Below, piece by piece: positions 1 through 7,189 of a stretch of DNA of 64,000 nucleotides. The translations under genes and the position numbers were made by a program. Where the stretch lies: positions 868,001-932,000 of the forward strand of contig CAVOUB010000005.1 in assembly GCA_963699495.1 (NCBI GenBank), written 5' to 3'. How positions within the stretch are numbered: the first letter of the stretch is position 1; the number at the start of each line of letters is the position of its first letter. The stretch comes from JAIBJN01 sp963699495 (GTDB lineage Bacteria; Actinomycetota; Thermoleophilia; Gaiellales; Gaiellaceae). The notes under the pieces are model-generated. The model searched no databases and was not told the DNA's origin. It saw nothing but the letters and a program-made list of their open reading frames with translations.

Positions 1-365
1 GAGCCGAGGTCGACCAGCCACGTGCCGTCGAGGCCGCTCTCGACGCGGGCGTGGTGGCCGGAGGCGTAGTCGTCGCCGTCGAGCACGACGACATTGTCCT
101 CGGAGCGGCCGATGGTCGTCGGGACGGGGCCGGCCTCGAACGCCTTCCCGACGGGCACGACCTTCGAGCGCGTGACGACGAGGCGTCCGGGCTCGATCCC
201 GGCGTCGGCGCGCGCCTGGGCCACCTGGGCGGGCGCCATGACGAAGCTCTCCTGCGGCGCCGCCGGCAGACCCCGCTCCGCCGAGCGCACGACCCGCCAG
301 ATGAAGATGTAGAGCAGGATCACGAAGGCGGCCTGGAGCGCGATGAGAAGGGGCTCGGCGGACAC
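1..365 (-). CDS. fhaB: FhaB-like FHA-domain protein, 3' end cut by window edge
   Basis: Partial minus-strand gene; its C-terminal part lies outside the window. I chose the GTG at 365 because it gives a short N-terminus (SAEPLLIALQAAF), one membrane segment (about residues 5-22, ending IFIWRVVR), a linker, and then the start of an FHA domain (TTIGRSEDNVVVL, then a region equivalent to SRRHA reading SGHHARV, and WLVDLGS at the edge). FHA domains bind phosphothreonine peptides made by Ser/Thr kinases. A membrane-anchored single-FHA protein directly downstream of FhaA matches the actinobacterial FhaB/FipA arrangement, which acts in cell-envelope growth. The gene lies 38 bases after fhaA and probably shares its transcript. 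No more can be said about the missing end. Confidence 0.8.
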   Translation of the reverse strand, partial: MSAEPLLIALQAAFVILLYIFIWRVVRSAERGLPAAPQESFVMAPAQVAQARADAGIEPGRLVVTRSKVVPVGKAFEAGPVPTTIGRSEDNVVVLDGDDYASGHHARVESGLDGTWLVDLG

Positions 366-403
366 GGGCCAGTGGCTCTGCGTGGATTGCCCGGAGGCTT
401 GCC

Positions 404-1180
404 CTAGTAACCGCGCTCGAAGCGCACCACGGTCGTGCCGAGGAGGATCTCGTCGTCCGGCTCGAGCTTGGCCCGCTCCACGCGCTTCCCGTTGACCGTG
501 ATCCCGTTGGTCGACCCGAGGTCGACGATCCAGTAGGCGCCGTCCTCGTGCCGGATCTCGGCGTGCCGCCGGGAGACGTTCGGATCCTCCACCGGGATGT
601 CGGTCTCACGAGAGCGCCCGATCACGAGGGCCTGGTCGTCCAGCTCCCGCCGCTTGCCGCCGACGACGACTGCGGACGGCGCGCGCGCCAGGTCGTGCTC
701 CTCGGCCACCTCCGGCGAGACGGCCTCCGTCACGGGCGGGCGGTAGATCCTCGTCTGGCTCGGAAGCGCCTGGGGCACTACATCGGGCGGGGTCGGAACC
801 TGCGGGCGCTCCGGCTGCACCATCCGGGTGGCGATCCCGAACTCGCCGACGTTGAGGTCTTCGTCCTCCTCGATCAGCACCCTCGGCGTCGAGAGGAGCG
901 CGTAGCCCTCGCGCCGGGCGTGCTCGGAGAGGTAGTCGGAGAGCTCGGTCAGGAGCGAATCCTCGTAGCTCGAGAACTGGTCGCGGTCGCTCGGGCAGAG
1001 GTAGAGCGTGTACTCGTTCGGGACGTACACGCGCGAGACGGAGACGCTCTTGGCCTCGTCCATCTCCTTGGCAAGCTTGCGCGCGAGCTCGACAGGCTGC
1101 ACGTGCGTGCGGAAGGCGCGTCCGAACACGCCCTCGACGATCGACTCGATCCGGTGCTCGATGCTTCGCAGGACGCTCAT
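404..1180 (-). CDS. fhaA: FhaA-like protein: DUF3662 domain plus C-terminal FHA domain
   Basis: A 258-aa cytoplasmic protein. Residues 1-120 (SIEHRIESIVEGVFGRAF, then PVELARKLAKEMD) match the DUF3662 N-terminal domain of FhaA. A proline-rich linker follows. Residues about 170-258 form an FHA domain with the expected motifs: VIGRSRETDI, VSRRHAEI and DLGSTNGITVNGKRV. FhaA proteins bind phosphorylated partners of the actinobacterial Ser/Thr kinases, including the MurJ-class flippase, and affect peptidoglycan synthesis. I chose the ATG at 1180 because the DUF3662 similarity starts at residue 1; a much longer upstream open frame antisense to the kinase frame is an artefact of base composition. Neighbours are a kinase upstream and FhaB downstream on the same strand. 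Confidence 0.93.
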   Translation of the reverse strand: MSVLRSIEHRIESIVEGVFGRAFRTHVQPVELARKLAKEMDEAKSVSVSRVYVPNEYTLYLCPSDRDQFSSYEDSLLTELSDYLSEHARREGYALLSTPRVLIEEDEDLNVGEFGIATRMVQPERPQVPTPPDVVPQALPSQTRIYRPPVTEAVSPEVAEEHDLARAPSAVVVGGKRRELDDQALVIGRSRETDIPVEDPNVSRRHAEIRHEDGAYWIVDLGSTNGITVNGKRVERAKLEPDDEILLGTTVVRFERGY

Positions 1181-1209
1181 ATGCGGGCACCATTGTGCCC
1201 GCCGCCACT

Positions 1210-2826
1210 CTAACGGCGCGGTTTCAGCAGCGGGTACGCGAGCAGGCCGGCCGCGAGCCAGACGGTGGGCACGGCCCAGGCAGCCGCCACGGGCGCGCCG
1301 CCGGTCGCGACGGGGACGAGCAGGAGGGCCCCCAGGAAGCCGGCGCCCCAGGCAGCCACTCCCCAGAGCCCATGGCTGCGGGCGAAGCCGGCGGACACCG
1401 CCGCCGCGACGAGCACGACGATCGCCGCCACGACCGTCGGGCGGCTCGTGAGCGCGCCGAAGGCGGCGTCGAGTGCTCCTCCTGGTCCCTCGGCGCCGCT
1501 GACCCCGCCTGCGCTCGGAGTCGGCTCCCCGGTCAAGGGGACGCGCAGCCCGACGACGACGATCACGGCCACCGCGGTGACCCCGGCCGCGACCGCGAGC
1601 GCCGCGCGCCTGACGATCCCCCGCGCACGAAGCGCGACCAGCGGGACGAGCGGGAGTGCGTTGACGAGCGCCAGGAGCGGGCCTGCGAGGAAGAGCAGTC
1701 CCGACCGGGCGTCGCGAGCGAAGAGGGCGAGCCACAGGACGGCCAGCGGGACGTACGCGAGCGCGAGGCCGAGCGACACGTTGCCGAGCGGGAGGATCGG
1801 GACGGCAAGCGCCACCGCGAGCCCGGCGGGCGGGCTCAGCAGGGCGGCGAGCCCCGCCAGCCCGCCGAGCAGGAACGGCCAACCGGTGGGAAAGAAGGGA
1901 AGCAGGAACGCCGTCCCGCCGGCGAAGAGCGCGGCCAGTGCCGCATGCGGCGCCCGCTCGCGGAGGACGATCGGGGATGTCTTGGCGCGCCGCCGCTCGG
2001 TCCGGCCCTCCTCGGCGACCCGCAGGACGCCAAGCGCCTGCTTGGCGGGCGGGCGCTTGCGTGGGTCGACCGAGAGCATGCGGTCGACCGCGCGGCAGAG
2101 CTCGCGGGGCAGGTCGGGCCGGAGCTGGGCCAGCGGCTGAGCGCCCTGCTCGACGCGGCGCGCCGTCTCGAGCGGCGAGACGGCCCAGAACGGATGACGC
2201 CCTGCAAGCGCCTCCCAGAGAAGGACGCCGACCGCCCACACGTCGGCGGCTCCGCTCGCCTCCTGGCCCGCGAGCCGCTCGGGCGCGATGTAGGCGAGCG
2301 TCCCCGGAACGTCGCCGACCGCCGTGAGCGTGTCCGCGTGGTCGAGCTGCGCAAGGCCGAAGTCGAGCAGGCGGATGGAGACCTCGTCCCCGTCCTCCAG
2401 CATGATGTTGGCAGGCTTCACGTCGCGGTGGACGACGCCCTTGGCATGCGCGTGCGCGAGCGCTTCCAGCACCTGCGCCGCCGCCTCGACCGCCGTCCAG
2501 TCGTCGAGCGAGCCGCCTCGGAGCGCCTCACGCAACGTGCGCCCTGCGATGTAGGGATAGGCGACGTAGACGTGGCTGTCGTCGCGCGAGAGCGCCAACG
2601 CGCGCAGGCAGCGCGGGTGGCGGAGCCGGGTGGCCGCGTCGACCTCGCGCTCGGCGCGGGCGCCGGGCTTTCCCTCGCGCGCGACGACCTTCAACGCGAC
2701 GTCGCGACCGGCGTGCTCGTCGCGTGCAAGCCAGACCGAGCCGCCGCCGCCGCTGCCCAGGGGCCGGAGCGGCCGGTAGCGGCCGAGGACGAGATGATTC
2801 TCGGTGAGTGCGACGGCTGGCTGCAT
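1210..2826 (-). CDS. Serine/threonine protein kinase with multi-spanning membrane C-terminus
   Basis: A 538-aa protein. The kinase domain covers about residues 15-265: glycine loop LGSGGGGSVW, ATP-binding lysine in VALKVVA (K46), catalytic HRDVKPAN (133-140), DFG (155-157) and APE (181-183), so all core catalytic residues are present. The C-terminal half, from about residue 290, is a run of roughly ten hydrophobic segments with no PASTA repeats, unlike PknB. The kinase is therefore membrane-tethered by an unusual polytopic tail rather than a single helix with a sensor outside. It lies 29 bases upstream of fhaA on the same strand, so it is the likely partner kinase for FhaA/FhaB. What it senses cannot be read from the sequence. 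The ATG at 2826 puts the kinase fold near residue 15, normal for the family. Confidence 0.9.
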   Translation of the reverse strand: MQPAVALTENHLVLGRYRPLRPLGSGGGGSVWLARDEHAGRDVALKVVAREGKPGARAEREVDAATRLRHPRCLRALALSRDDSHVYVAYPYIAGRTLREALRGGSLDDWTAVEAAAQVLEALAHAHAKGVVHRDVKPANIMLEDGDEVSIRLLDFGLAQLDHADTLTAVGDVPGTLAYIAPERLAGQEASGAADVWAVGVLLWEALAGRHPFWAVSPLETARRVEQGAQPLAQLRPDLPRELCRAVDRMLSVDPRKRPPAKQALGVLRVAEEGRTERRRAKTSPIVLRERAPHAALAALFAGGTAFLLPFFPTGWPFLLGGLAGLAALLSPPAGLAVALAVPILPLGNVSLGLALAYVPLAVLWLALFARDARSGLLFLAGPLLALVNALPLVPLVALRARGIVRRAALAVAAGVTAVAVIVVVGLRVPLTGEPTPSAGGVSGAEGPGGALDAAFGALTSRPTVVAAIVVLVAAAVSAGFARSHGLWGVAAWGAGFLGALLLVPVATGGAPVAAAWAVPTVWLAAGLLAYPLLKPRR

Positions 2827-2921
2827 CGCCGGTAGAGCGGCACTTGGCGTTCGACCGGGAAAGTCCTGCAAAGTCCGGGCAGGGTGGTAGACTCGGCGAC
2901 TTCCTCGACCCCCGGCCTGTC

Positions 2922-4061
2922 GTGTTCGACCGCGAAAAGAACGACCCACAGACGGACATCGAGTTCGACTTCTTCGACGAGTCGCCGACCGTCGAGTCCA
3001 CCCCGAAGAAGAAGGACTCCCCACCCGGCAAGCGCCGTCGGTTGCCGTCGAGACCGCCTCCTCCGCCGGGCGCCCCGCGGCTCTACCGCCTCGGCGTGCT
3101 CGTCGCCGGGGCGATCCTCCTCGCGGTCATCTTCATCCTCGTCATCAACAACTGCCGCGGCGACCAGAAGCGGGCGGCGTACGAGGGGTACATCGACGAC
3201 GCGAGCACGGTCGCCACCGGGTCCGCCGATCTCGGGAAGCAGCTGAACACCGACCTGACGACGACGGGGATCAAGCTCGAGGCGCTGCGGGCCGACATCG
3301 AGGGGCTCCGCGACCAGCAGCTGCAGATCCTGCGCCAGACGCAGGAGCTGGGACCGCCCGGGCCGCTCGTGGAGCAGCAGGAGGCGCTCGTCGAGACGAT
3401 GCAGTTCCGGGTCAACGGCCTCACCGGTCTGGCCAAGGGGCTGCAGCTCGTGGCCACGACGGACGACCCGGAGCAGTCGAGCAGGAACCTGGCCAACCAG
3501 GCGCAGCGGCTCGTGGCGAGCGACGTCATCTACGCCGACGCCTTCAAGGCGGCGGCGGAGTCGGTGCTCGAGCAGCAGGGGATCACCAACATCACGATTC
3601 CCCCCTCCGTGTTCGTCCAGAACCCCGAGCTCGCGAGCCCGGCCTTCTGGACGCAGACGGTGCAGCGGCTGACGCAGGGGCCTGAGGCGACCGGGCTCCG
3701 CGGCAACGGCATCGTGGGCGTGCAGGTCGTCCCTGGCGGCCAGGAGCTCTCGGCGTCGGGCGACAACACCGTCGAGGTGACCGACAACCTGGGCTTCGAG
3801 GTGCTCGTCGAGAACTCCGGCGAGAGCCAGGAGACGCAGGTGAAGGTCACGCTCGTGGTCCGGCAGCAGCCGCGCATCTCCAAGGAGCAGGTCATCGACG
3901 TGATCAATCCGGGCGAGACGAAGACGGTCCGGTTCACCGGCTTCAACAACGTCGCCTTCTCGACCCAGACGACGCTCCTCGTCACCGTTGAGCCGGTCCC
4001 CGGCGAGCAGAACACCGACAACAACACCCGCGAATACGCCCTCATCTTCACGCTGGGCTAG
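2922..4061 (+). CDS. Membrane-anchored protein with coiled coil and CARDB-like C-terminal domain, unknown function
   Basis: About 379 aa if translation starts at the GTG at 2922 (FDREKNDPQTDIEF); the frame stays open upstream to 2808 but would then overlap the divergent kinase. Visible layout: an acidic N-terminus, a basic proline-rich stretch (KKKDSPPGKRRR), one strong membrane helix at about residues 60-80 (VLVAGAILLAVIFILVI), a heptad-rich segment (KLEALRADIEGLRDQQLQIL), then a beta-rich C-terminal domain (FEVLVENSGESQETQV) resembling CARDB/DUF11-type adhesion folds. The orientation should be N-in, with coiled coil and beta domain outside. It faces away from the kinase/FHA genes and leads a plus-strand group with DUF4446. 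I do not recognise a named family for the whole protein. Confidence 0.75.
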   Translation: MFDREKNDPQTDIEFDFFDESPTVESTPKKKDSPPGKRRRLPSRPPPPPGAPRLYRLGVLVAGAILLAVIFILVINNCRGDQKRAAYEGYIDDASTVATGSADLGKQLNTDLTTTGIKLEALRADIEGLRDQQLQILRQTQELGPPGPLVEQQEALVETMQFRVNGLTGLAKGLQLVATTDDPEQSSRNLANQAQRLVASDVIYADAFKAAAESVLEQQGITNITIPPSVFVQNPELASPAFWTQTVQRLTQGPEATGLRGNGIVGVQVVPGGQELSASGDNTVEVTDNLGFEVLVENSGESQETQVKVTLVVRQQPRISKEQVIDVINPGETKTVRFTGFNNVAFSTQTTLLVTVEPVPGEQNTDNNTREYALIFTLG

Positions 4062-4075
4062 CTGCACGGCTGCGG

Positions 4076-4089
4076 TAGGCTAGGCCCCC
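4076..4089 (+). promoter_or_regulatory. Putative leaderless promoter of the DUF4446 gene
   Basis: TAGGCT at 4076-4081 fits the actinobacterial -10 pattern TANNNT and lies 8 bases before the ATG at 4090, which has no Shine-Dalgarno sequence. Transcription would start at or next to the A of ATG. The same layout recurs at several genes in this window. Confidence 0.5.
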
Positions 4090-4572
4090 ATGTCGGACCT
4101 TTCCGACGCCGCTCCCTGGATCGCCATCGGCGCCGCAGCGGCGGCGGTCGCAGCGCTCGTCCTCTCGCTTGCCTTCTACTTCAAGCTCCGCGCCGTACGG
4201 AGGGCGCAGGTCGTGCTCATGGGCACGGGCAAAGACGATCTCGTCAACTTCGCCGTCTCCCTCCAGACCCGAATCGACGACCTCCACCGGGTCGTCGACG
4301 AGGTCGCCGCGGCCCTCGCCCGCATCGACCGGCGCGTGGACGGCTGCCTGTCGCACACCGCGCTCGTCCGCTACAACGCCTACGAGGATGCGGGAGGGCA
4401 CCAGTCGGCCTCCCTCGCCTTTCTCGACGGCGCGCGCTCGGGCGTGGTCATGAGCGCCATCCAGGGGCGCGACTACGCCCGTATCTACGTGAAGCAGCTC
4501 GACCGCGGCCGTGCGCCCGTGGCGCTGTCCCCGGAGGAGCAGGAGGCGGTCGACAGGGCGATGGCGCAATGA
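4090..4572 (+). CDS. DUF4446 family membrane protein
   Basis: A 160-aa protein with one N-terminal membrane helix (about residues 9-30, IAIGAAAAAVAALVLSLAF), a basic stop-transfer segment (KLRAVRRAQ), a helical coiled region (LQTRIDDLHRVVDEVAAALARID), and the conserved DUF4446 core (VRYNAYEDAGGHQSASLAFLDG followed by GVVMSAIQGRDYARIYVKQL). The family is widespread in Firmicutes and Actinobacteria, often near chromosome-segregation or envelope genes, and has no known activity. Its stop overlaps the start of the next gene (ATGA at 4569), so the two are translationally coupled. Confidence 0.88.
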   Translation: MSDLSDAAPWIAIGAAAAAVAALVLSLAFYFKLRAVRRAQVVLMGTGKDDLVNFAVSLQTRIDDLHRVVDEVAAALARIDRRVDGCLSHTALVRYNAYEDAGGHQSASLAFLDGARSGVVMSAIQGRDYARIYVKQLDRGRAPVALSPEEQEAVDRAMAQ

Positions 4573-4976
4573 CCTACCGCAAGGCCGAGATCCGCCCGTT
4601 CCGGCCGGCCGACGAGCCGCTTCTCTTCGGCCTCGCGAGCCTCGACCGCGGCGCCGACCGGCGGACGCTCGCCGTCCTCGAGCGGGAGACGGTCTTCGTC
4701 GCGGAGTTCGAGGGCGCGCCGGCGGGCTACGTGGCCGTCCAGCGTGTGGACGTGGCCATGCGGGTCGACCAGCTCTTCGTCAGCCCGGAGCACGAGGGCG
4801 AGGGCGTCGGCCGGCAGTTGCTCGAGTACGCCGAGGGCTATGCCATCTCGGAGGGCGCGCTCGCGCTCCAGGTCGTGGTCTCGGGTGCCGACCGGCGTGC
4901 GCTGGACTTCTATCGCGGCCGGGGCTTCGTACCCGCCGGGAAGGATTTGCTCGAGATCGTCCTCCCGCAGCGATAG
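4569..4976 (+). CDS. GNAT-family N-acetyltransferase
   Basis: A 135-aa single-domain acetyltransferase. It shows the GNAT core: VFVAEFEGAPAGYVAVQ (beta 3-4), the acetyl-CoA motif A region VDQLFVSPEHEGEGVGRQLLEYAEGYA with the Q/R-x-x-G-x-G/A-like GEGVGRQL pyrophosphate loop, and a C-terminal ALDFYRGRGFVPAG motif B. It would transfer an acetyl group from acetyl-CoA to an amine. The substrate cannot be predicted. It is coupled to the DUF4446 gene by an ATGA overlap and ends 30 bases before the HNH gene. Confidence 0.88.
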   Translation: MTYRKAEIRPFRPADEPLLFGLASLDRGADRRTLAVLERETVFVAEFEGAPAGYVAVQRVDVAMRVDQLFVSPEHEGEGVGRQLLEYAEGYAISEGALALQVVVSGADRRALDFYRGRGFVPAGKDLLEIVLPQR

Positions 4977-5006
4977 AAGCCTCCTGCTCAACTACGATTT
5001 CCGGAA

Positions 5007-5507
5007 ATGCAGCAGGTTCTCGTCCTGAATGCGAGCTTCGAGCCTCTCAACGTGTGCACGGTCAGGCGCGCGCACGTGCTCGTGTTCAAGGGAAAGGCCG
5101 AGGTGCTCGAGGAGCTGAACCAGCCGCTGCACTCGGCGTCGGACACGTTTCCCTGGCCCCACGTGATCCGGCTCCTCCACTACGTCCGCGTCCCGCGCGC
5201 CGTGAAGCGGAAGATCTCGCGCCGGGCGCTCTTCGCCCGGGACGGCCACCGGTGCGTCTACTGCGGCTCGGCCGGGCGGCTGACGCTGGATCATGTTGTC
5301 CCGCGCTCGCGCGGCGGCGACTCGGTGTGGGAGAACGTCGTCACCTCGTGCGCTCCGTGCAACCTTCGCAAGGGGAACCGTCTCCCCGAGGAGCTGGAGA
5401 TGCGCATGCTCGTCAAGCCGCGCGTCCCCACGCCGGCGCTCTTCGTCACTCTCTCCGCCTCACGGATCCCCGAGCGCTGGCAGCCGTACCTGTCCGCGTT
5501 CGCCTAG
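5007..5507 (+). CDS. HNH endonuclease family protein
   Basis: A 166-aa protein. The N-terminal part (QQVLVLNASFEPLNVCTVRRA) and middle (AVKRKISRRALFARDGHRCVYCG) are typical of a widely conserved chromosomal HNH family. The HNH module has paired zinc-binding cysteines CVYC and CAPC, the catalytic LTLDHVVPRSRGG, and the asparagine segment WENVVTSCAPCNLRKGN. The domain belongs to the McrA/HNH nuclease fold and is expected to cut DNA, but this stand-alone actinobacterial family has no established role; it is common in cyanobacteria and actinobacteria outside restriction loci. It starts at the ATG at 5007 and is followed by a strong hairpin. Confidence 0.9.
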   Translation: MQQVLVLNASFEPLNVCTVRRAHVLVFKGKAEVLEELNQPLHSASDTFPWPHVIRLLHYVRVPRAVKRKISRRALFARDGHRCVYCGSAGRLTLDHVVPRSRGGDSVWENVVTSCAPCNLRKGNRLPEELEMRMLVKPRVPTPALFVTLSASRIPERWQPYLSAFA

Positions 5508-5545
5508 CGTCCTTCCCGGCCCGAGCCCCGCAACGTGTCCCCTGA

Positions 5546-5578
5546 GGCCATGCCCGGGGTCAGACCCCGGGCATGGCC
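5546..5578. terminator. Perfect 14-bp inverted repeat between convergent genes
   Basis: Arms at 5546-5559 and 5565-5578 are perfectly complementary, with a 5-base loop (TCAGA); the core reads GGGGTCAGACCCC. It sits between the plus-strand HNH gene and the minus-strand glutamine synthetase gene, where a bidirectional terminator is expected, but there is no T tract on either side. It may instead be a member of a dispersed palindromic repeat family. Confidence 0.6.
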
Positions 5579-5590
5579 GGAATGGACGAC

Positions 5591-7033
5591 TCAGGCGTCG
5601 TAGTAGAGCGCGAACTCGGCCGGGTGAGGCCTGAGGGCGACCGCCTCGACCTCCTGCTCGCGCTTGTAGTCGATCCACGTGCGGATGATCTCCTCGCTGA
5701 AGACTCCACCGGCGAGGAGGAACTCGTGGTCGTGCTCCAGGGCGTCGAGCGCCTCCCCGAGCGAGCCGGGCACCTGGGCGATGCCCTGCCGCGGCTCCTC
5801 GAAGAGATCGAAGTCGGCCGGCTCGCCCGGGTCGAGGCCCTTCTCCACACCGTCGATCCCCGCCATCAGCATCGCGGCGAACGCGAGGTACGGGTTGGCG
5901 GTGGCGTCCGGGCAGCGGAACTCGATGCGCTTCGCCGACGCCGAGTCCGAGTACATGGGGATCCGGATCGCCGCCGAGCGGTTGCGCTGCGAGTAGACGA
6001 GGTTGACCGGCGCCTCGTAGCCGGGCACGAGCCGCCGGTACGAGTTCGTGGTCGGCGCGCAGAGGGCGAGCAGCGCCGGCGCATGCATGAGGATCCCGCC
6101 CAGGTAGCCGCGGGCGAGTTGCGAGAGCCCGGCGTAGCCCGACTTGTCGGAAAAGAGCGGCGTGCTCTCCTTCCACAGTGACTGGTGGGTGTGCATCCCG
6201 GACCCGTTGTCGCCGTAGATCGGCTTCGGCATGAACGTCGCGCTCTTGCCGGCCGCCTTGGCCACGTTCCGGACGACGTACTTGTAGGTCATGACCTGGT
6301 CGGCCATGCGCGTTAGCGGCTGGTAGCGGAGGTCGATCTCGCACTGCCCCGCCGTGGCCACCTCGTGGTGATGGAACTCACACGGGATCCCGAGCCGCTC
6401 GAGCGTGAGCACGATCTCCGAGCGCAGGTCGTGCAGCGAGTCGTGCGGGGCGGGCGGGAAGTAGCCGCCCTTCTCCCGCACCGTGTACCCGAGGCCGGGG
6501 ACGGCCGAGTTCCAGTGACCCTCGGCCGAGTCGACCGAGTAGTGCGACCGTTGTGGCGCGAGCTCGTACGAGACCTCGTCGAAGACGAAGAACTCGCACT
6601 CGGGGCCGAAGTTGGCGGTGTCGGCGATGCCCGTCTCCCGGAGGTAGTCCTCCGCGCGTCGTGCGACCCTGCGTGGGTCGCGTCCGTAGGCCTCCCCGGT
6701 CGTCGGGTCGGCGATCTCGCAAACGAGCGACAGGGTGGGCGCCGCGGTGAACGGGTCGAGCACCGCGCTCGCCGGGTCCGGCATGAGCAGGAGGTCGCTC
6801 TCGGCGATCCCCTGCCAGCCGCGGATCGAGGAGCCGTCGAAGCCGAGGCCCTCGCTGAACGCCGACGTGCCGAACGCGCCGATCGGAAGGGTCATGTGCT
6901 GCCAGCTTCCGAACAGGTCGCAGAACTTGAGGTCGACCAGCTGGGTCTTCTGCTCGAAGGCCCACGCGACCGCTTCCTCGGCTTCCGGCTCGGTGCCGTT
7001 CGCCAGGTACGCCCTCGTCTCGATCTCCTGCAT
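5591..7033 (-). CDS. glnA: Glutamine synthetase type I, beta-like, without adenylylation tyrosine
   Basis: A 480-aa enzyme that condenses glutamate and ammonia with ATP to form glutamine in the cytoplasm. Signature motifs are present: FDGSSIRGW, the metal-binding FGPECEFF, the glutamate-binding GSGMHTHQSL, VPGYEAPV and NRSAAIRIP. Length and C-terminal insert match GSI-beta. At the position of the adenylylated tyrosine (NLYDLP in E. coli) this protein has DLFEEP, phenylalanine at about residue 411, so regulation by GlnE adenylylation at that site looks lost. Start at the ATG at 7033, with AGGAGG six bases upstream. A second glnA lies 1.5 kb away on the other strand. Its leader carries a possible attenuator (7055-7109). 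Confidence 0.95.
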   Translation of the reverse strand: MQEIETRAYLANGTEPEAEEAVAWAFEQKTQLVDLKFCDLFGSWQHMTLPIGAFGTSAFSEGLGFDGSSIRGWQGIAESDLLLMPDPASAVLDPFTAAPTLSLVCEIADPTTGEAYGRDPRRVARRAEDYLRETGIADTANFGPECEFFVFDEVSYELAPQRSHYSVDSAEGHWNSAVPGLGYTVREKGGYFPPAPHDSLHDLRSEIVLTLERLGIPCEFHHHEVATAGQCEIDLRYQPLTRMADQVMTYKYVVRNVAKAAGKSATFMPKPIYGDNGSGMHTHQSLWKESTPLFSDKSGYAGLSQLARGYLGGILMHAPALLALCAPTTNSYRRLVPGYEAPVNLVYSQRNRSAAIRIPMYSDSASAKRIEFRCPDATANPYLAFAAMLMAGIDGVEKGLDPGEPADFDLFEEPRQGIAQVPGSLGEALDALEHDHEFLLAGGVFSEEIIRTWIDYKREQEVEAVALRPHPAEFALYYDA

Positions 7034-7054
7034 CTGCCCCTCCTTCGGTCCACG

Positions 7055-7109
7055 AAAAAAGCCCCAGCGGCCGGATCGACCTCTGAGGCTGCGTCGCCTT
7101 CTGCGGGGC
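7055..7109 (-). promoter_or_regulatory. Possible attenuator hairpin in the glutamine synthetase leader
   Basis: Read on the minus strand, GCCCC (7109-7105) can pair with GGGGC (7065-7061), closing a roughly 38-base GC-rich interior, immediately followed by six Ts (7060-7055). The Shine-Dalgarno sequence and ATG of glnA lie only 21 bases further on. A terminator-like element placed inside a leader suggests conditional termination. The interior pairing is imperfect and I could not match it to a known riboswitch class. Confidence 0.35.
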
Positions 7110-7189
7110 ACCTTCCTCGGCGCCTCGCCCACTCACCTTAGCGGGAAACATGGACGGACCTCAAGTCCCCGGTCCATTAGTTCGAAGTC

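Noticed and set aside
1195..2835. Long open frames antisense to real genes (also at 18018-19859, 34970-38068, 39254-42478)
   Set aside because: They mirror strongly conserved genes, have Arg/Gly/Ala-rich low-information translations and no family motifs; high GC makes antisense frames open by chance.
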